Assembly: GCA_963920575.1 (NCBI GenBank)
Contig: OY986966.1
Span: 4,918,130 to 4,982,129 of the forward strand
From: Narthecium ossifragum
Taxonomy: Eukaryota > Streptophyta > Magnoliopsida > Dioscoreales > Nartheciaceae
Reading direction: 5' to 3'
DNA: 64,000 nucleotides
In this document: one piece after another, positions 44,460 to 55,542 of the stretch
Layout: every line of letters starts with the position of its first letter
Position numbering within the stretch: the first letter of the stretch is position 1
Notes under the pieces: model-generated
What the model was told of the DNA's origin: nothing
The model's database searches: none
The model's input: only the letters and a program-made list of their open reading frames with translations
Made by a program: the position numbers and the translations under genes

Positions 44460-46848
44460 TGTCACACCCCGACCCAGAAAACCCATCCAGGACGGGGCGT
44501 GAGGGTTCCTATCACTATTCATCTCCAATTTGTGCGATACAAAGCAGAAAAGACGGATAATTTAAACAATTTTTTTTCCAAAGGTGAAACTGATATTCAA
44601 TTCATATATATATACATCAAGTTGTACTGATACAAGATTCTATAACAAACTCCTCCAAGGGAAAGATTTATACAATAATCAAAAATTCTTCGAAAGATGT
44701 TTATAATATACAAACTATCAAAAAGGTACAACAGTTTATCCTCCAATAACCTCAAACACCTCTGGACGTACTCGTGCCACTAAAGGCTGATCCCGCCGGC
44801 TCCACTGACGAAGAACTGGCGCCTGCACCTGCAAACGCAGCCCGGGTAGGAGTGAGCGATAAGCTCAATAGGGTTCTACTCTACGGCACACAGAAAGGAG
44901 GGAAACAGCAACAGTGTTACCTCCCCGCTCAAGTCTAACGGATGTCACGGGTCCCACAACCCTGTCGATGTCCCAAGGGCTCCTATCATGAAACCTCTCT
45001 CCTGAACAAGTTACCAGGAGGCCAAGGAACAGTAACATGCAGGATCACCCTTACCCAAGCAGGAAAACCATGTCTTGGGGAACCACGTCGGGAACATATC
45101 GACATCCATCCTTAGCACTTGGCCTTGGAAGACAACACAACCTCTAAACCTCAAACGTTGACCAGAGTCAACTATCGCAAATCCTCAATAACATGAGATT
45201 CCACTATACAATCACACCATAATCCTGACTACCCAGCCACGATCCTAAGGCTAGATCCGAGCTACCCAAGTGCCTCAGATCGGCGACCCAAACCATTGCC
45301 CGCCTAACCTCAGATGCCTCTAATGCACACAATGCATGACCTGAACAAACATCTACCCTAGATGTCTCTATATACCACAACATCAATTATAGGTTCAACA
45401 GATATACAATAGCCCTTGGCACTCGCCGGCAAGAGGCTAAGGTTCCACAATTACACATTAACTAGCACTCATAGCTAGCTAATGGTTAAGCAACCAATTA
45501 AGCATTTAATTACCAACCAAACATATATTTAAATGCAAGCCAAATCATCAATTTACTCACAAGGGATGCACACTCGATTCATTTCTCAATCTCAATAGAA
45601 ATCCTTTGAAAACTCCATAAAAACAACATACATGCGTACCAACATGTTTAAATATCAATCACGAATGAAAGCCATTCAAGAAAAGCCAGAAAACAAAGCT
45701 CAAGGGACCACGGTCGATGCGACGGTCGACCGTGAGGCCATGGTCGATGCCACGGTCGACCGTGAGACCAAAACGAGGAAAAACCTTAAGGGCGACGGTC
45801 GATTCGGAGATCGACCCTGAGAAGCCCAAAACCAAACAGAGCCTGACGGTCGATCTGACGGTCGACCGTGAGGCAAATCGGAAAAAGAGACGATCCCGCG
45901 GTCGATCCATGCATCGACCCTGAGAGACTAAAAACCACACAGAGCCTGACGGTCGATGCGACGGTCGACCGTCAGGCCCAGAAGGAGCGTATCAACGCTT
46001 GACGGTCGATCCACCGATCGACCGTCGAGCCTATTGCACTGTTCATTAGAACAGTGCCGGAAATCTATTTTCTTGGATTTCAAAGATCAAATCAAGTTGG
46101 AAGTTAATGAAACTTTGCAAGCATGTGTAATTAACGATAGGGAATCCAATGGTATAAAGAAATCACATTTTTTTATGGTTAAATCTCCTATTTAGGTCAA
46201 AACGGGCGAAAACGGACAAAACGGCGATAATATGGAAACCGGCTGTTAAAATACGGAAATCGCGAGGTGGGAATACTTCAAACCATCCACAACACATGTG
46301 CAATGAGCTACATAACATTCTAACAAGTATTCCTACAGCGAAAAGGCATTAAACCTATCCTAGGAGAACCCGATCACGAGATCGAGGTAGAAACACCTAC
46401 TTGAGCAAAGAGGGCAGCTCCTCCACGCGTCCAATTAGTCAAGCCGCCAAGATCCGCGCCTCGAAAGCTGCACTCTGAAGCCCTAGCACAGCCGTAGGAG
46501 AGAGAGAGAGAAAATGACAGTAGAGAAGAAGAAGGAAAGAGAGAGAAAGGGACAGGGCTTATATAGAGATTCGGATCTATCTCAGCCGTCCGATTCGATC
46601 TTTCCCGATCAAGCTCCGATCTTCCGATCGGACGCACCCTTAAGATTATAATCAAACACATACATCAATCCAAGGCCGTGTGTGAAACACGGGTGTGAAA
46701 CTGACCACCAGGGGCATATTTACCAAAATGCCTCTGGGGTCGAAACCGCCATACGATCGCCCGATCGTACTCGACGCGGAACCAAACCAACAGGAAAACG
46801 GCCCTTGACCTACGCGGTCGAGCCAGGTCAAAGAGACGGGCCCTCACA
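44460..46848 (-). mobile_element. Solo LTR (2.4 kb), probable gypsy Tekay/Del type
   Basis: The plus-strand ends are TGTCACACCCCG...CCCTCACA, with flanking ATGGT / ATGGC (44455-44459, 46849-46853). On the minus strand a TATA box CTATATAAG lies near 46556-46564, followed by a CT-rich leader, so the sense strand is minus. The TGTCACACCCC end and the length are typical of Tekay/Del LTRs. There is no internal domain. It contains an array of GTCGACC-type palindromes. Confidence 0.75.
45705..46030. repeat. Array of ACGGTCGAT / GGTCGACCGT motifs
   Basis: The words GACGGTCGAT and CGGTCGACCGT recur about eight to ten times, often as pairs about 14-16 bp apart, with larger spacers such as 'agcctgacggtcgat'. 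The core GGTCGACC is self-complementary. It lies downstream of the LTR TATA box on the sense (minus) strand. Confidence 0.85.
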
Positions 46849-47399
46849 ATGGCTGCCTTCGGCAAAGACCTCCGATGAACCCGACCTTCAGTGACCTTCG
46901 GCGAAAACCTCCGTTGGATCAAACCCCTCACCTAATCCTACCGTCTACGTCATCAACCCACGCGCCCCTCTCTTCTCCTCCCCGACCTCCTCTGCCACCT
47001 CTGACTAGATCCGGCACGATCCAACACCTCCGGCACGATCCAAGACCATCGGCATCCTCAAGACCCACCGACGAGCAACCTTGGCCGGATCCGCCTAAAC
47101 CACCGGTAAATGGCACCATTCAAGCCGTTCGATCGACTCCCCATGCTCGACCGACCTCTCCTCCGATCTCCCTGACCTCTGATCGTCCCTCTTTATCGGC
47201 GATCAAGCTCCGACGACGACTCTAAGCCGTTGGAAAAAATAAAACAAAAGATGTAGGGAGAAAGTAACGGGGAGAGAGAAAACAAGGGAAAATGAAGAAA
47301 AATAGTATGATATATGAGAACAAATCAAGAAATTTGGAAAAAAGTGAAAAATAGGATAAAATAAAATAAAATAAGTGAAATACGCTAACAAATAAGAAA

Positions 47400-48330
47400 A
47401 CTTTTCACATATTACTTTGCACCAAAGTTACTTTTCACAAATTACTCTCCGACAGAGTTACTTTCCACAAATAACACATGAAAAATCGGTTTAAATAAGA
47501 AAAATAAGGGGGAAAATCGATAAAATATGGAGGAAACTTTCATTAGTTACTTTCCACACATTTTTTTTACTTATTACTTTAAATTAGTTACTCTCCATGA
47601 GTTACTTTCCATAATTTTTGTAGTTACTTTCCACAATTTTTGTAGTTACTTTCCATAATTTTCATAGTTACTTTCCACAATCCTCGTAATTATTTTTCAC
47701 AATTCTAATGACAATTTTGGTAGTTGCTTTCCACAATTTTGATTGTTACTTTCCATGAGTTACTTTCCACTAGTTATTTTCAATTATGGAAAATAACATG
47801 TAATAAATGTAGATAGTAATATAATAATGGGTAAAGTAACTTTAGTTACTTTTCCTCTAGTTAATTCGAAAAGTAACTCACAAACTTTCCATTATTTCAT
47901 CATTGAGACTTTAGTTACTTTCCATTAGTTTCATTAGTTACTTTCCAGAATTCATGTCGGATATTGAAATGAGTGTCTTCAGTTTCAGTAATGACTATTA
48001 TAATTTAATTTCCAAAATTTTGAGTGTTTTCGGTTTCAGTAGTGATTTTTATAATTACTTTACACTAGTTACTTTCTATGACTTACTTTCCACAATTTTC
48101 ATAGTTACTTTCCAAAATTTTTGTACTTACTTTCCACGACTCTCGTAGTTACTTCCCACGATTCTAATGACAATTTTGGTAGTTAGTTTCCATAATTTTC
48201 ACAGTTACTTTCCATGCGTTCCTTTTCAGAATTCAAGTTTGATATTTTCCCGTATTTTACACCTATTTGTTTAAACACCCAATGCATAATAGTTACTTTT
48301 CACTATTAGTTACAAGCACTAGTTACTTTT
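47400..48330 (-). repeat. Array of GTAGTTACTTTCCAC units
   Basis: This is the reverse complement of the array at 29440-30640. The core TAGTTACTTTCCA(C) recurs about thirty times with variable AT-rich spacers ('aattttcatagttacttt'). It confirms that the two elements are oppositely oriented. Confidence 0.85.
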
Positions 48331-48977
48331 CAAAAATAATATGTGGAGTACTCTCAATCTCCTTCTGAACCTTCACATATTTTTCACCTTTCCACCATTT
48401 TTTCCAACATTTTTTTTCCTATTTTACTGACTTTTCCGCTATTTTAGACCCATTTTTCTATATTTTCTAGCATTTTCTCACTCCTCTCACCTCTTCTCCA
48501 CCGTCGACGCCATCTCCTCTGAGATCATCGCCTCAAGCTCCCATAGTACCCCCCCCCCCCCCCGAGCTCCTCCGCCGCCGCCCTCCCATCGTCGCCCCGA
48601 GCTCCCATCAAACTCTCTCTCTCTCCACTCGCCATCTCGAACTCTCTGATATCCAGCCACCCATGCCCGCCGCCCCGCCTCCTCAAGACCCATCGCCGCT
48701 CTGTCGATCCTTGACATCGTCGGAAGGACATCAACCTCCACTTCCTCCAACTGGACAGCAGCCGCTCGTCCTAGTTCCATCTCCTCCGTTGCCTAACAAC
48801 CTGATTCAAGCCGTTGGATCAAATCCCATGCCGCAGACGACCCTTCCTCCACCGATCCGGCAACCTATCAGCCTTTCTTGCCGGCGATCATCCTCCGACG
48901 AGTCCTCATCCATCAGATGAGAGAAAGGGTATTTTAATCATAAAAGTTTTAAAACAAGTGCATTTATTGGTTCGAAG

Positions 48978-49260
48978 ACTTAAAGGAAATGTATCCGGAC
49001 ATGTAACTAAATATTTCCTCCCATAGGACTACTAAACGCCGATTATTCGTTTTTTTAAAACCAAATAGCCCTGATGAGTGAGTGATTGAGCATCTGTGTT
49101 GCATCAGTTGATACAAGCAACCAAACAAACAGGTGATGCTAATACAGCATCAACTGATGCAAGCAACCAAACGCCCCTATGTCTTCAAGGAAATGTATCC
49201 GGACATGTAACTAATATTTCCTCCCATAGGACTATTAAACGCCGATTATCCGTTTTTTTA
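48978..49260. repeat. Direct duplication of about 120 bp, second copy split by a MULE
   Basis: 'aaggaaatgtatccggacat' occurs at about 48979 and 49181. Both copies continue through 'cctcccataggacta' and 'aaacgccgatta' to a T-run. The second copy is interrupted at 49263 by the MULE insertion and resumes at 50348 with 'ggccctgatgagtgagtgat', matching 49066 onward. Confidence 0.85.
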
Positions 49261-49262
49261 AA

Positions 49263-50338
49263 GGGTGCGTCTATTGACACCACCCAAATGACTAAGGACT
49301 CCGCCCATTTTTTTATTTTCCTAAACTACCCTTGTCTGTTCGGATATAAAAAGTCGAATATATAGTTAATGTTCGGTTTTTAAAAATCGACTTAGTGTTC
49401 GGGTTTTAAAAATCGAATGTGTGCTTAATGTTTGGTTTTTAAAAATCGAACTTGTCTCCCAAAAAAGGACACCGCCCCGCGAGATCTTCTTCAGCGGCTT
49501 TCCTCATCTTCCCCGAACGGTGCAGGGTTCTACACAAAGCTGGAAAGACGTGTGCAAGAGACTAGATCAACGTGGGACGGCCGGAGAAGAGCACCTCGCA
49601 GTTAGGGAAGAGAGCACCGTGGGAGAAGACCGGAGCAGGAGTAGAGCTCGCCGTCAACCAGAGAAACCCAGATCGGAGAAGACCGCGATCTGGCTTGGAA
49701 GCGTTGTCGGAGAAGAGCTTGCTGATCTAGGCTAGAGAGGACTTGCCGCCGGAGGAGAGAAGTGTGTCGTCACCGGAGAAGAAAGAGACGAGGCCTCGCC
49801 GGAGTCCTTGACTTGCCGCGGAAGAAGGTTGAGGCTGCCGGAGAAGAGCTCGTCGTGGCCTGCCACCAAAAAAGAGATTCGCGTCGCCGAAGAGCACCTC
49901 GCGGTCTAATGAAGGAGCCCCCGAAGAAGAAGAAGAGACACCGTCATCCGAAGAAAAAGATCCTCAGGACTCGATGAAGTAGGCTGGAACAGAGGGAAGC
50001 AGGGGAAGCGTCGCCCTTCGAAGCCGCTGGAGACTAGGAACCGCCGTTCACCAAGATCTGGTGCCGTGCCGCGTCGCTGGACCGTCAGGGAAGATGAGGA
50101 AAGCCGCTGAAGAAGATCTCGCCGAGCGGTGTCCTTTTTTTGAAGACAAGTTCGATTTTTAAAAACCAAACATTAAGCACACATTCGATTTTTAAAACCC
50201 GAACACTAAATCGATTTTTAAAAACCGAACATTAATTATATGTTTGACTTTTTATATCCGAACAGACAAGGGTAGTTTAGAAAAATCAAAAAGTGAGCGG
50301 TGTCTTTAGTCATTTGAGCGGTGTCAATAGACGCGCCC
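49263..50338. mobile_element. MULE with TIRs of about 260 bp (1.08 kb)
   Basis: The TIRs begin GGGTGCGTCTATTGACACC (left) and AGGGCGCGTCTATTGACACC (right, inverted) and remain very similar for about 260 bp, including 'gaacttgtc' and 'gagatcttcttcagcggct'. The TSD is a perfect 9 bp TTTTTTAAA (49254-49262, 50339-50347). The GC-rich interior has an open frame (49421-49735) starting in the TIR that I do not recognise. There is no transposase. It could be a Pack-MULE or a simple deletion derivative. Confidence 0.88.
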
Positions 50339-50347
50339 TTTTTTAAA

Positions 50348-51004
50348 ACCAAACGGCCCTGATGAGTGAGTGATTGAGCGTCTGTGTTGCAGCCCAATCC
50401 CTGTGGTCAGATGGAGATGGTTCTCTGTTCGAGAAGTACGGATCGGTGCGGCGGAAGCTGCTGACGGTGGGAAAACGAGTGTTTCGTGTGGAATAAGCCA
50501 TATAGGCTGCCCATGCTGCTTTCGAAGCTGTATATATGCCAGTCAGTGCTTTGACTCGCACAACTATAACAGAGAGAGGGTGGGGCCACGCCACCTGCTC
50601 GCCATTTATGCAGTTATGTCGGGTGCCTGACACCGTACTAATAAATGACTCCAATCTCCTGTCGTATAGTGGGCCCATGCCATCTAGAATAGAAAGGTTA
50701 ATCATTCAACTCCATTATCCTCTAATCATTTATTTTTACTGGGCTATATGACTTAGCTGTCACGTGTCCCTCTTTTTTCTCCTTTACTCATAACTCAGCT
50801 ACCATAGGTAAGAAAATATATGAGTTACCCACAAAACCTGATTTTATTTTTATATAAATATATATATTATGAGTCTCGTGCCACCTGACACGGATAATCA
50901 CATCTCCTCATTACCCCTAATCAGCCACCCCTCCCTCTCTCTATAACCCAACTATCACATATGAAACTAAGAGAGCATCCTTGAACTCGAATCTTTGAGA
51001 ACAA
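50348..51004. other. Non-coding spacer
   Basis: No gene was recognised. The open frames on both strands around 50343-50705 overlap each other and have no family resemblance. Helitron-like words (for example 'gtgccacctgacacgg' near 50880) occur but no clean ends. Confidence 0.4.
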
Positions 51005-51007
51005 TTA

Positions 51008-51621
51008 GAGCATCAACATCAGCTCCTCTTAACAGATTCTCTAAAATACAATAAAAAGAGTCATTTCTCTAGTTTACAGATTCTCTATTCAACAACATTC
51101 TGCATCAGATACTCAAAATCATTTTCTATCAGACTTAAATATTAATATCTTCATTTTTTTTTTATATTTTCTATTTCTTATCCATTGGTCGTATTATATT
51201 TATAAATATATTTGAGAATAGTTATATATTCAAATAACTATATAATAGTAATATATATTAAATAAAAATATTAAAAATTCAGAAATCTTAATGTATTATT
51301 ATTTCTTATTCATTGGAGAAGATGGGTTTGGAGAAGAGATAAAATGATAAATGTTTTTGAGATTTTTTTTAAAAGTAAAAAAGTCATATTTTATTATTAG
51401 AATATAAAAAAGTCATATCTTATTATTTCTTATTCATTAGACAATATGAGAGAATGAATTAAAAATACAGTGATACTCTACATGTGGAGTATCACTGTAG
51501 CTCTTGGAAACAAAAACTCTATTTTAAAAGAGCTGATGTGAGGGGATTTTAGCCTAGAAAATACTGTAGCTACGGTAAAATAGAGATCTGGGCTCTTTTA
51601 CGGTAGCTAATGCGGATGCTC
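51008..51621. mobile_element. Tourist/PIF-Harbinger-like MITE (614 bp)
   Basis: The inverted ends are GAGCATCAACATCAGCT (left) and GAGCATCCGCATTAGCTACC (right, inverted), flanked by TTA (51005-51007, 51622-51624). A TTA/TAA duplication is the PIF/Harbinger hallmark. The interior is AT-rich and the subterminal regions contain 'agctgatgtgagg'-type inverted repeats. Confidence 0.7.
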
Positions 51622-51624
51622 TTA

Positions 51625-51994
51625 GGACACCACCGGCAAAAAAATTCTTGAATCTACACGAGTAGAATAACAACCATCTGTCTTACGCTGCATATTCAAA
51701 GACCTGAACACCAATCTAAATAGCAAACTAAAGCCTGACTGGTGTGCAACGTATTAGACTATTTGATTACCGAGTTGTTAAAAAGAAAGTATCTAAAACA
51801 AGATGCCAGCTGCCGGCCCAAATGCATGCATGCAATGCAAACAAACAATTGCCGACCAACCCCAACCCAGGTGTGAACGGCAGACCATCAACTACAGACT
51901 GCTGCTAGTAAAGTCTACACCTCTGTTTTGTTTCAAACAGAGAGCCCGCCCGCCCATATCCTGCTTCATCTTTTTCTCTTTTCCTCTACCATAA

Positions 51995-52033
<39 letters not shown>

Positions 52034-52143
52034 ATCACCACTTCCCTCCTCCAGATTCAAATCCAAACTAATATCAATCTCCTCACCACTAATGATAAAA
52101 GTCCAAACAATACCATAAAACCACCTCTTCTCTCTCTCTACCC
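51625..52143 (+). promoter_or_regulatory. Upstream region of the TRM-like gene
   Basis: A CT-dinucleotide tract at about 52002-52030 and CT-rich sequence up to the ATG form a typical plant pyrimidine-rich 5' leader. No convincing TATA box was assigned. Confidence 0.4.
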
Positions 52144-53419
52144 ATGAAGGCATTCTTCTCCTCTACTTGTGATCTTAACTCTGATGATGGTGCCATGGGC
52201 TGGCTCTCCGGTGCTCTCCGACGTCTCCTCTGTGGCAAACTCTACCACCATGCATTCAGAGAAGTTGAAGAGGAGGCGCCCAGGGTGGCCGACAAGTTGA
52301 AAGCGGAGCAGAGGAAGCCGGCGCCGGGATTGGTTGCAAGGTTGATGGGCCTGGAGTCCATGCCAGTGCACCCTTACACTCCTCCTCCTCCGGCGGTGAC
52401 GATGGGGAGGAGCCGGTCGACTAGCTCTCTCGACAGCTGGCCGGTGTTTCCCTCCCCCGAGAGGAGGAGCCGTGGGAGCCCACAGATCAGGCCATCTTCG
52501 TCCTTTCGCGAAGCGCCGACGTTCTTGAGGCAGGAGAATGAGGATTTCTTGTTGCTGAGCTTCATTCCTGACGATAAAGGTGACTTCTTTGAGCCAATTG
52601 GAGAAAAATCCAAGACGGATACCCAAGAACTCCGACGATGTAAGAGAATTGAGGAGGAAAGAAATGTGCAAAAGAGGAGGGAGCTCTTGGAGAGGGAATG
52701 GAGTGATGGTAACAGTTCAAATCATCCCAAGACAAACAACGGCTGTGAGAGACTTAGATCAAGATCAAAGCTTGACGACGCCGCGAAGCCATTGAGACAG
52801 AGGGAGAGGATTGAGAGACCCAAGATAGCTAAAAGGAGATCAGTTCATGCTCAGAGTAAGATCGAATTGGAATGTAGCTCAGAGAATTCGAGCCCAAATT
52901 CAGTTCTTGACAACCCGTTCGACGTTGATAGAAAATATTCCATCAATTCCCACTCTCCAACCTCTGGTAATTTATCATGAGCTATTGAATTCAGATCTTT
53001 GAATTTTTTGTTTTTGTGTTGATGGTTCTGCTTATTTCTGTCAATTTAATGCAGAAGATAAGAAGTTGATGCCGAGAAACTCCAGAAGGAAGCTTTCATC
53101 AGAACTTGAATGTCTAATAAACACCTCATCTTCCAGAAATCAAGTCAGTCATCTTGCTGAGGATGCTGAGAATAGGTCCCCAGGTCAAGAAAACAATGTG
53201 TCAAGAAAGAAACAAGAGAGTGGCCATCAGTTCTTAGATTTGTGGAGACACATCTGCAGATTGACTGATGAGGATGTCAGGAACTCCAATTGGGCGGCTT
53301 CGAAGGAGATGCCGAAGATGCAGGAAGCCGAAGAGATTGCTGCGATTGTAGGGCTGGAAATGCTTGAATTCCTTCTCCATGAAGCAGTAGCTGAGTTATC
53401 CAACACCATGAAACCATGA
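52144..53419 (+). CDS. TRM-like (TON1-recruiting-motif) DUF3741 protein, 2 exons
   Basis: Exons are 52144-52966 and 53055-53419, with a GT-AG intron in phase 1. The product has 395 residues. The signature LVARLMGLESMP at residues 63-74 is the DUF3741 motif found in LONGIFOLIA/TRM proteins, which associate with TON1, microtubules and the division-site machinery in Arabidopsis. The rest is mostly polar, Ser/Arg/Glu-rich and probably disordered, with a basic Lys/Arg stretch in the middle (about 160-240). The C-terminus contains a predicted helical block beginning LDLWRHICRL and ending in an acidic, Leu-rich helix. Reading on past the exon 1 donor would stop four codons later at 52978-52980, so intron retention would truncate the protein. 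It is short for a TRM, so it belongs to a small subgroup. Function beyond the family is inference. Confidence 0.85.
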
Positions 53420-53673
53420 AACTGTACAAAGAATGATAAGCCTTTTGTTTCCCTTCTAAGTTAATGCAATGAAGTTAACAACTTTTGGATGGATGGGTTT
53501 TTTTGATGGATTAGTTCTCTCTAGTTCATTGGAATCGAGTCAACATGAGGAAAGCAACCAATGAAGTAAAACATTCAAATATATCTGATGTCTTCTAGAA
53601 ACAAAGAATAGCCTTTTCTGCTTATATATATTTATGGTGATCTCTGTCAACATGGACAAGCAAACTATAACTT
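53420..53673 (+). other. 3' flank of the TRM-like gene
   Basis: Probable 3' untranslated region; no strong poly(A) signal was assigned. AT-rich. Confidence 0.4.
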
Positions 53674-54088
53674 AGAAGCTGAGTTCTTCTTGAGATGAAT
53701 TCTTGAATAAAATAGTCTAAAATTGGCAAAAAGAAACATTAAATCCAATGATCTTTCGTATGCAGAAAGTAATGATCCATAGATCAATCAGAACAAAGAA
53801 GTCTTTTGAAAGCTGAATTATTAAAAAGATGGTTTCAAACGGACATAGCTGGATTGCATGGCCCAGATTTAAAAGTGTCTTGAGAAGCTGAGTTCTTCTT
53901 AAGATGAATTCTTGAATAAGATAGTCTAAAATTGGCAAAAAGAAACATTAAATCCAATGATCTATCGTATGCAGAAAATGATCCAAAGATCAATCAGAAC
54001 AAATAAGTCTTTTGAAAGCTGAATTATTAAAAAGATGGTTTCAAACGGACACAGCTAGATCGCATGGCCCAGATCTAAAAGTGTCTGA
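53674..54088. repeat. 209-bp tandem duplication
   Basis: The block starting 'agaagctgagttcttctt' at 53674 repeats from 53883 to about 54087, with few substitutions and a 4-bp indel ('agtaatg' versus 'aatg'). It lies between the TRM-like and CCCH genes and is non-coding. Confidence 0.92.
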
Positions 54089-55542
54089 TGGTGATAACGT
54101 TGTGTTGTAAACAAATTCATCACATAATTCATGACGGCAGAGTGAAAGTAACAGTTGCAAGGTACCAAATGGATGATAAAGTCTTTCATATCTTTTCCCC
54201 GGCTTCGTCATCAAACAGTCATACATCTTAGCTGGTGCACCAGAATTTTACTATCAGTAAAACATGCAATTCTAGTGATCGGAGAGAACCTCCCAACTAG
54301 TCAAAAGATACATACCCTACAAGTTAATGCCATAATAAGCTGCAATTTAACTGTTTGTGGAAACTTTCCACAAGATGTGAAGGTTGGATGACTCTTCCAC
54401 AGAAGAAAGCAGGTGATGAAATATTCCACATGAAAAAGAGGATCTGGATGTGACATCCAATTGACAATATTGCCAATCAATTGCCATTTGAAAACATTTG
54501 GAACATTTGGAAGATGAGAATAAATTTAACAAGAAAAAGTAAGAGCACCAAACTTTCTTTATTCAAGACAAGCACAGTGGAGAGAAAAGGATGGGCATTT
54601 CAGGCCATCCTTATGTCATTCTTGAATAGATACCAGCTGGTTAAACAAGAGTGGATGTCATCCTCAAATTTTAACAAAATATCGTCATCAAATGGCTGGG
54701 AGTTCTAGCAAGGAAGGACACTAGATTAATCAGGTCCCCATCAGTGACTTCTTTGCTCTTCCTTTTTTAAAACCTTTGCCCAAATTGACACTCAAATCCT
54801 GTGTCATAAACATTGAACAGTTCTGTAGACCTGGTCACACCAAATTAGAAAAACCTCATATGGGAACTTCAAAAAGAACAGGATGAGAAGAATAGTAGGA
54901 GAAATAGAAAAAGAAGCACCTTTCTTCTCAGGGAAGAGATCCTTCCGATCCACAAATGCTACTAAACTAACTATGGGACAGAATATATCCCACCTTATCT
55001 AGCAATCAATAGAAAATGGCACAAAGCTAGGTAGCCAAACATAGTTCTCACATGCGGGCTTTCAGGCCCTACAAAGTGGGGAGGTTGGAATGAGCATTAT
55101 TGAATTGAATTGCGAAAGCTGAGAAAGTGCAACTTTACTACACTTCACAAATTTTTTTAAAAAAAGGTAGAAGAGAGAAGAAAAAATGAAGATTAACAAT
55201 AAAAAGTTGATCTTGCTCATACATTTATGAATTTATACAGTTAAATCCTCATAACATTAAGCAACAAGGGAATTTAACATAGGTCTATCAGCAAAAGACC
55301 AGATAAAACTTAAAATTTATACACCATCATCCTTCATCCTTCACCCTCATCGTCTTCTTCTTGTATGAAATAGGCAACCTGAAACTATAATATGAATGAA
55401 AGAACATCAAGACTGGCTCTCATCAGCTGGAATTCCCTTGGGGCATCCTACTGTGTTCATGCTACAGCCTCTGCTAAAAGATTAATATGAGTTCATGAAA
55501 GAATATAGAATTGGAAAGAACTAGTTAGATGGCTAATGGCAG
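54089..55542. other. Intergenic DNA including the CCCH gene 3' region
   Basis: AT-rich, no gene recognised. About the last 350 bp probably includes the 3' untranslated region of the minus-strand CCCH gene. Confidence 0.45.

Larger units (their letters stand above)
44255..48950. mobile_element. Second GTAACTACC-array element, inverted, split by a solo LTR
   Basis: The left end resembles the right end of the 28.6-31.7 kb element read in reverse (GGAGGATTTGTCAATAAGTCC). After the LTR insertion, 46900-47225 is the complement of 30790-31130 in its GC-rich arm (shared words 'aaaccaccggtaaatggcac' and 'gatcaagctccgacgacgac'). Then come the reverse-orientation array and a second GC-rich arm (48480-48920). 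The exact right end and TSD could not be fixed because of a duplication starting near 48978. Confidence 0.6.

Noticed and set aside
45632..46195. Frames rich in repeated Thr-Val-Asp or Arg-Ser-Thr
   Set aside because: Created by the GGTCGACC array inside a solo LTR.
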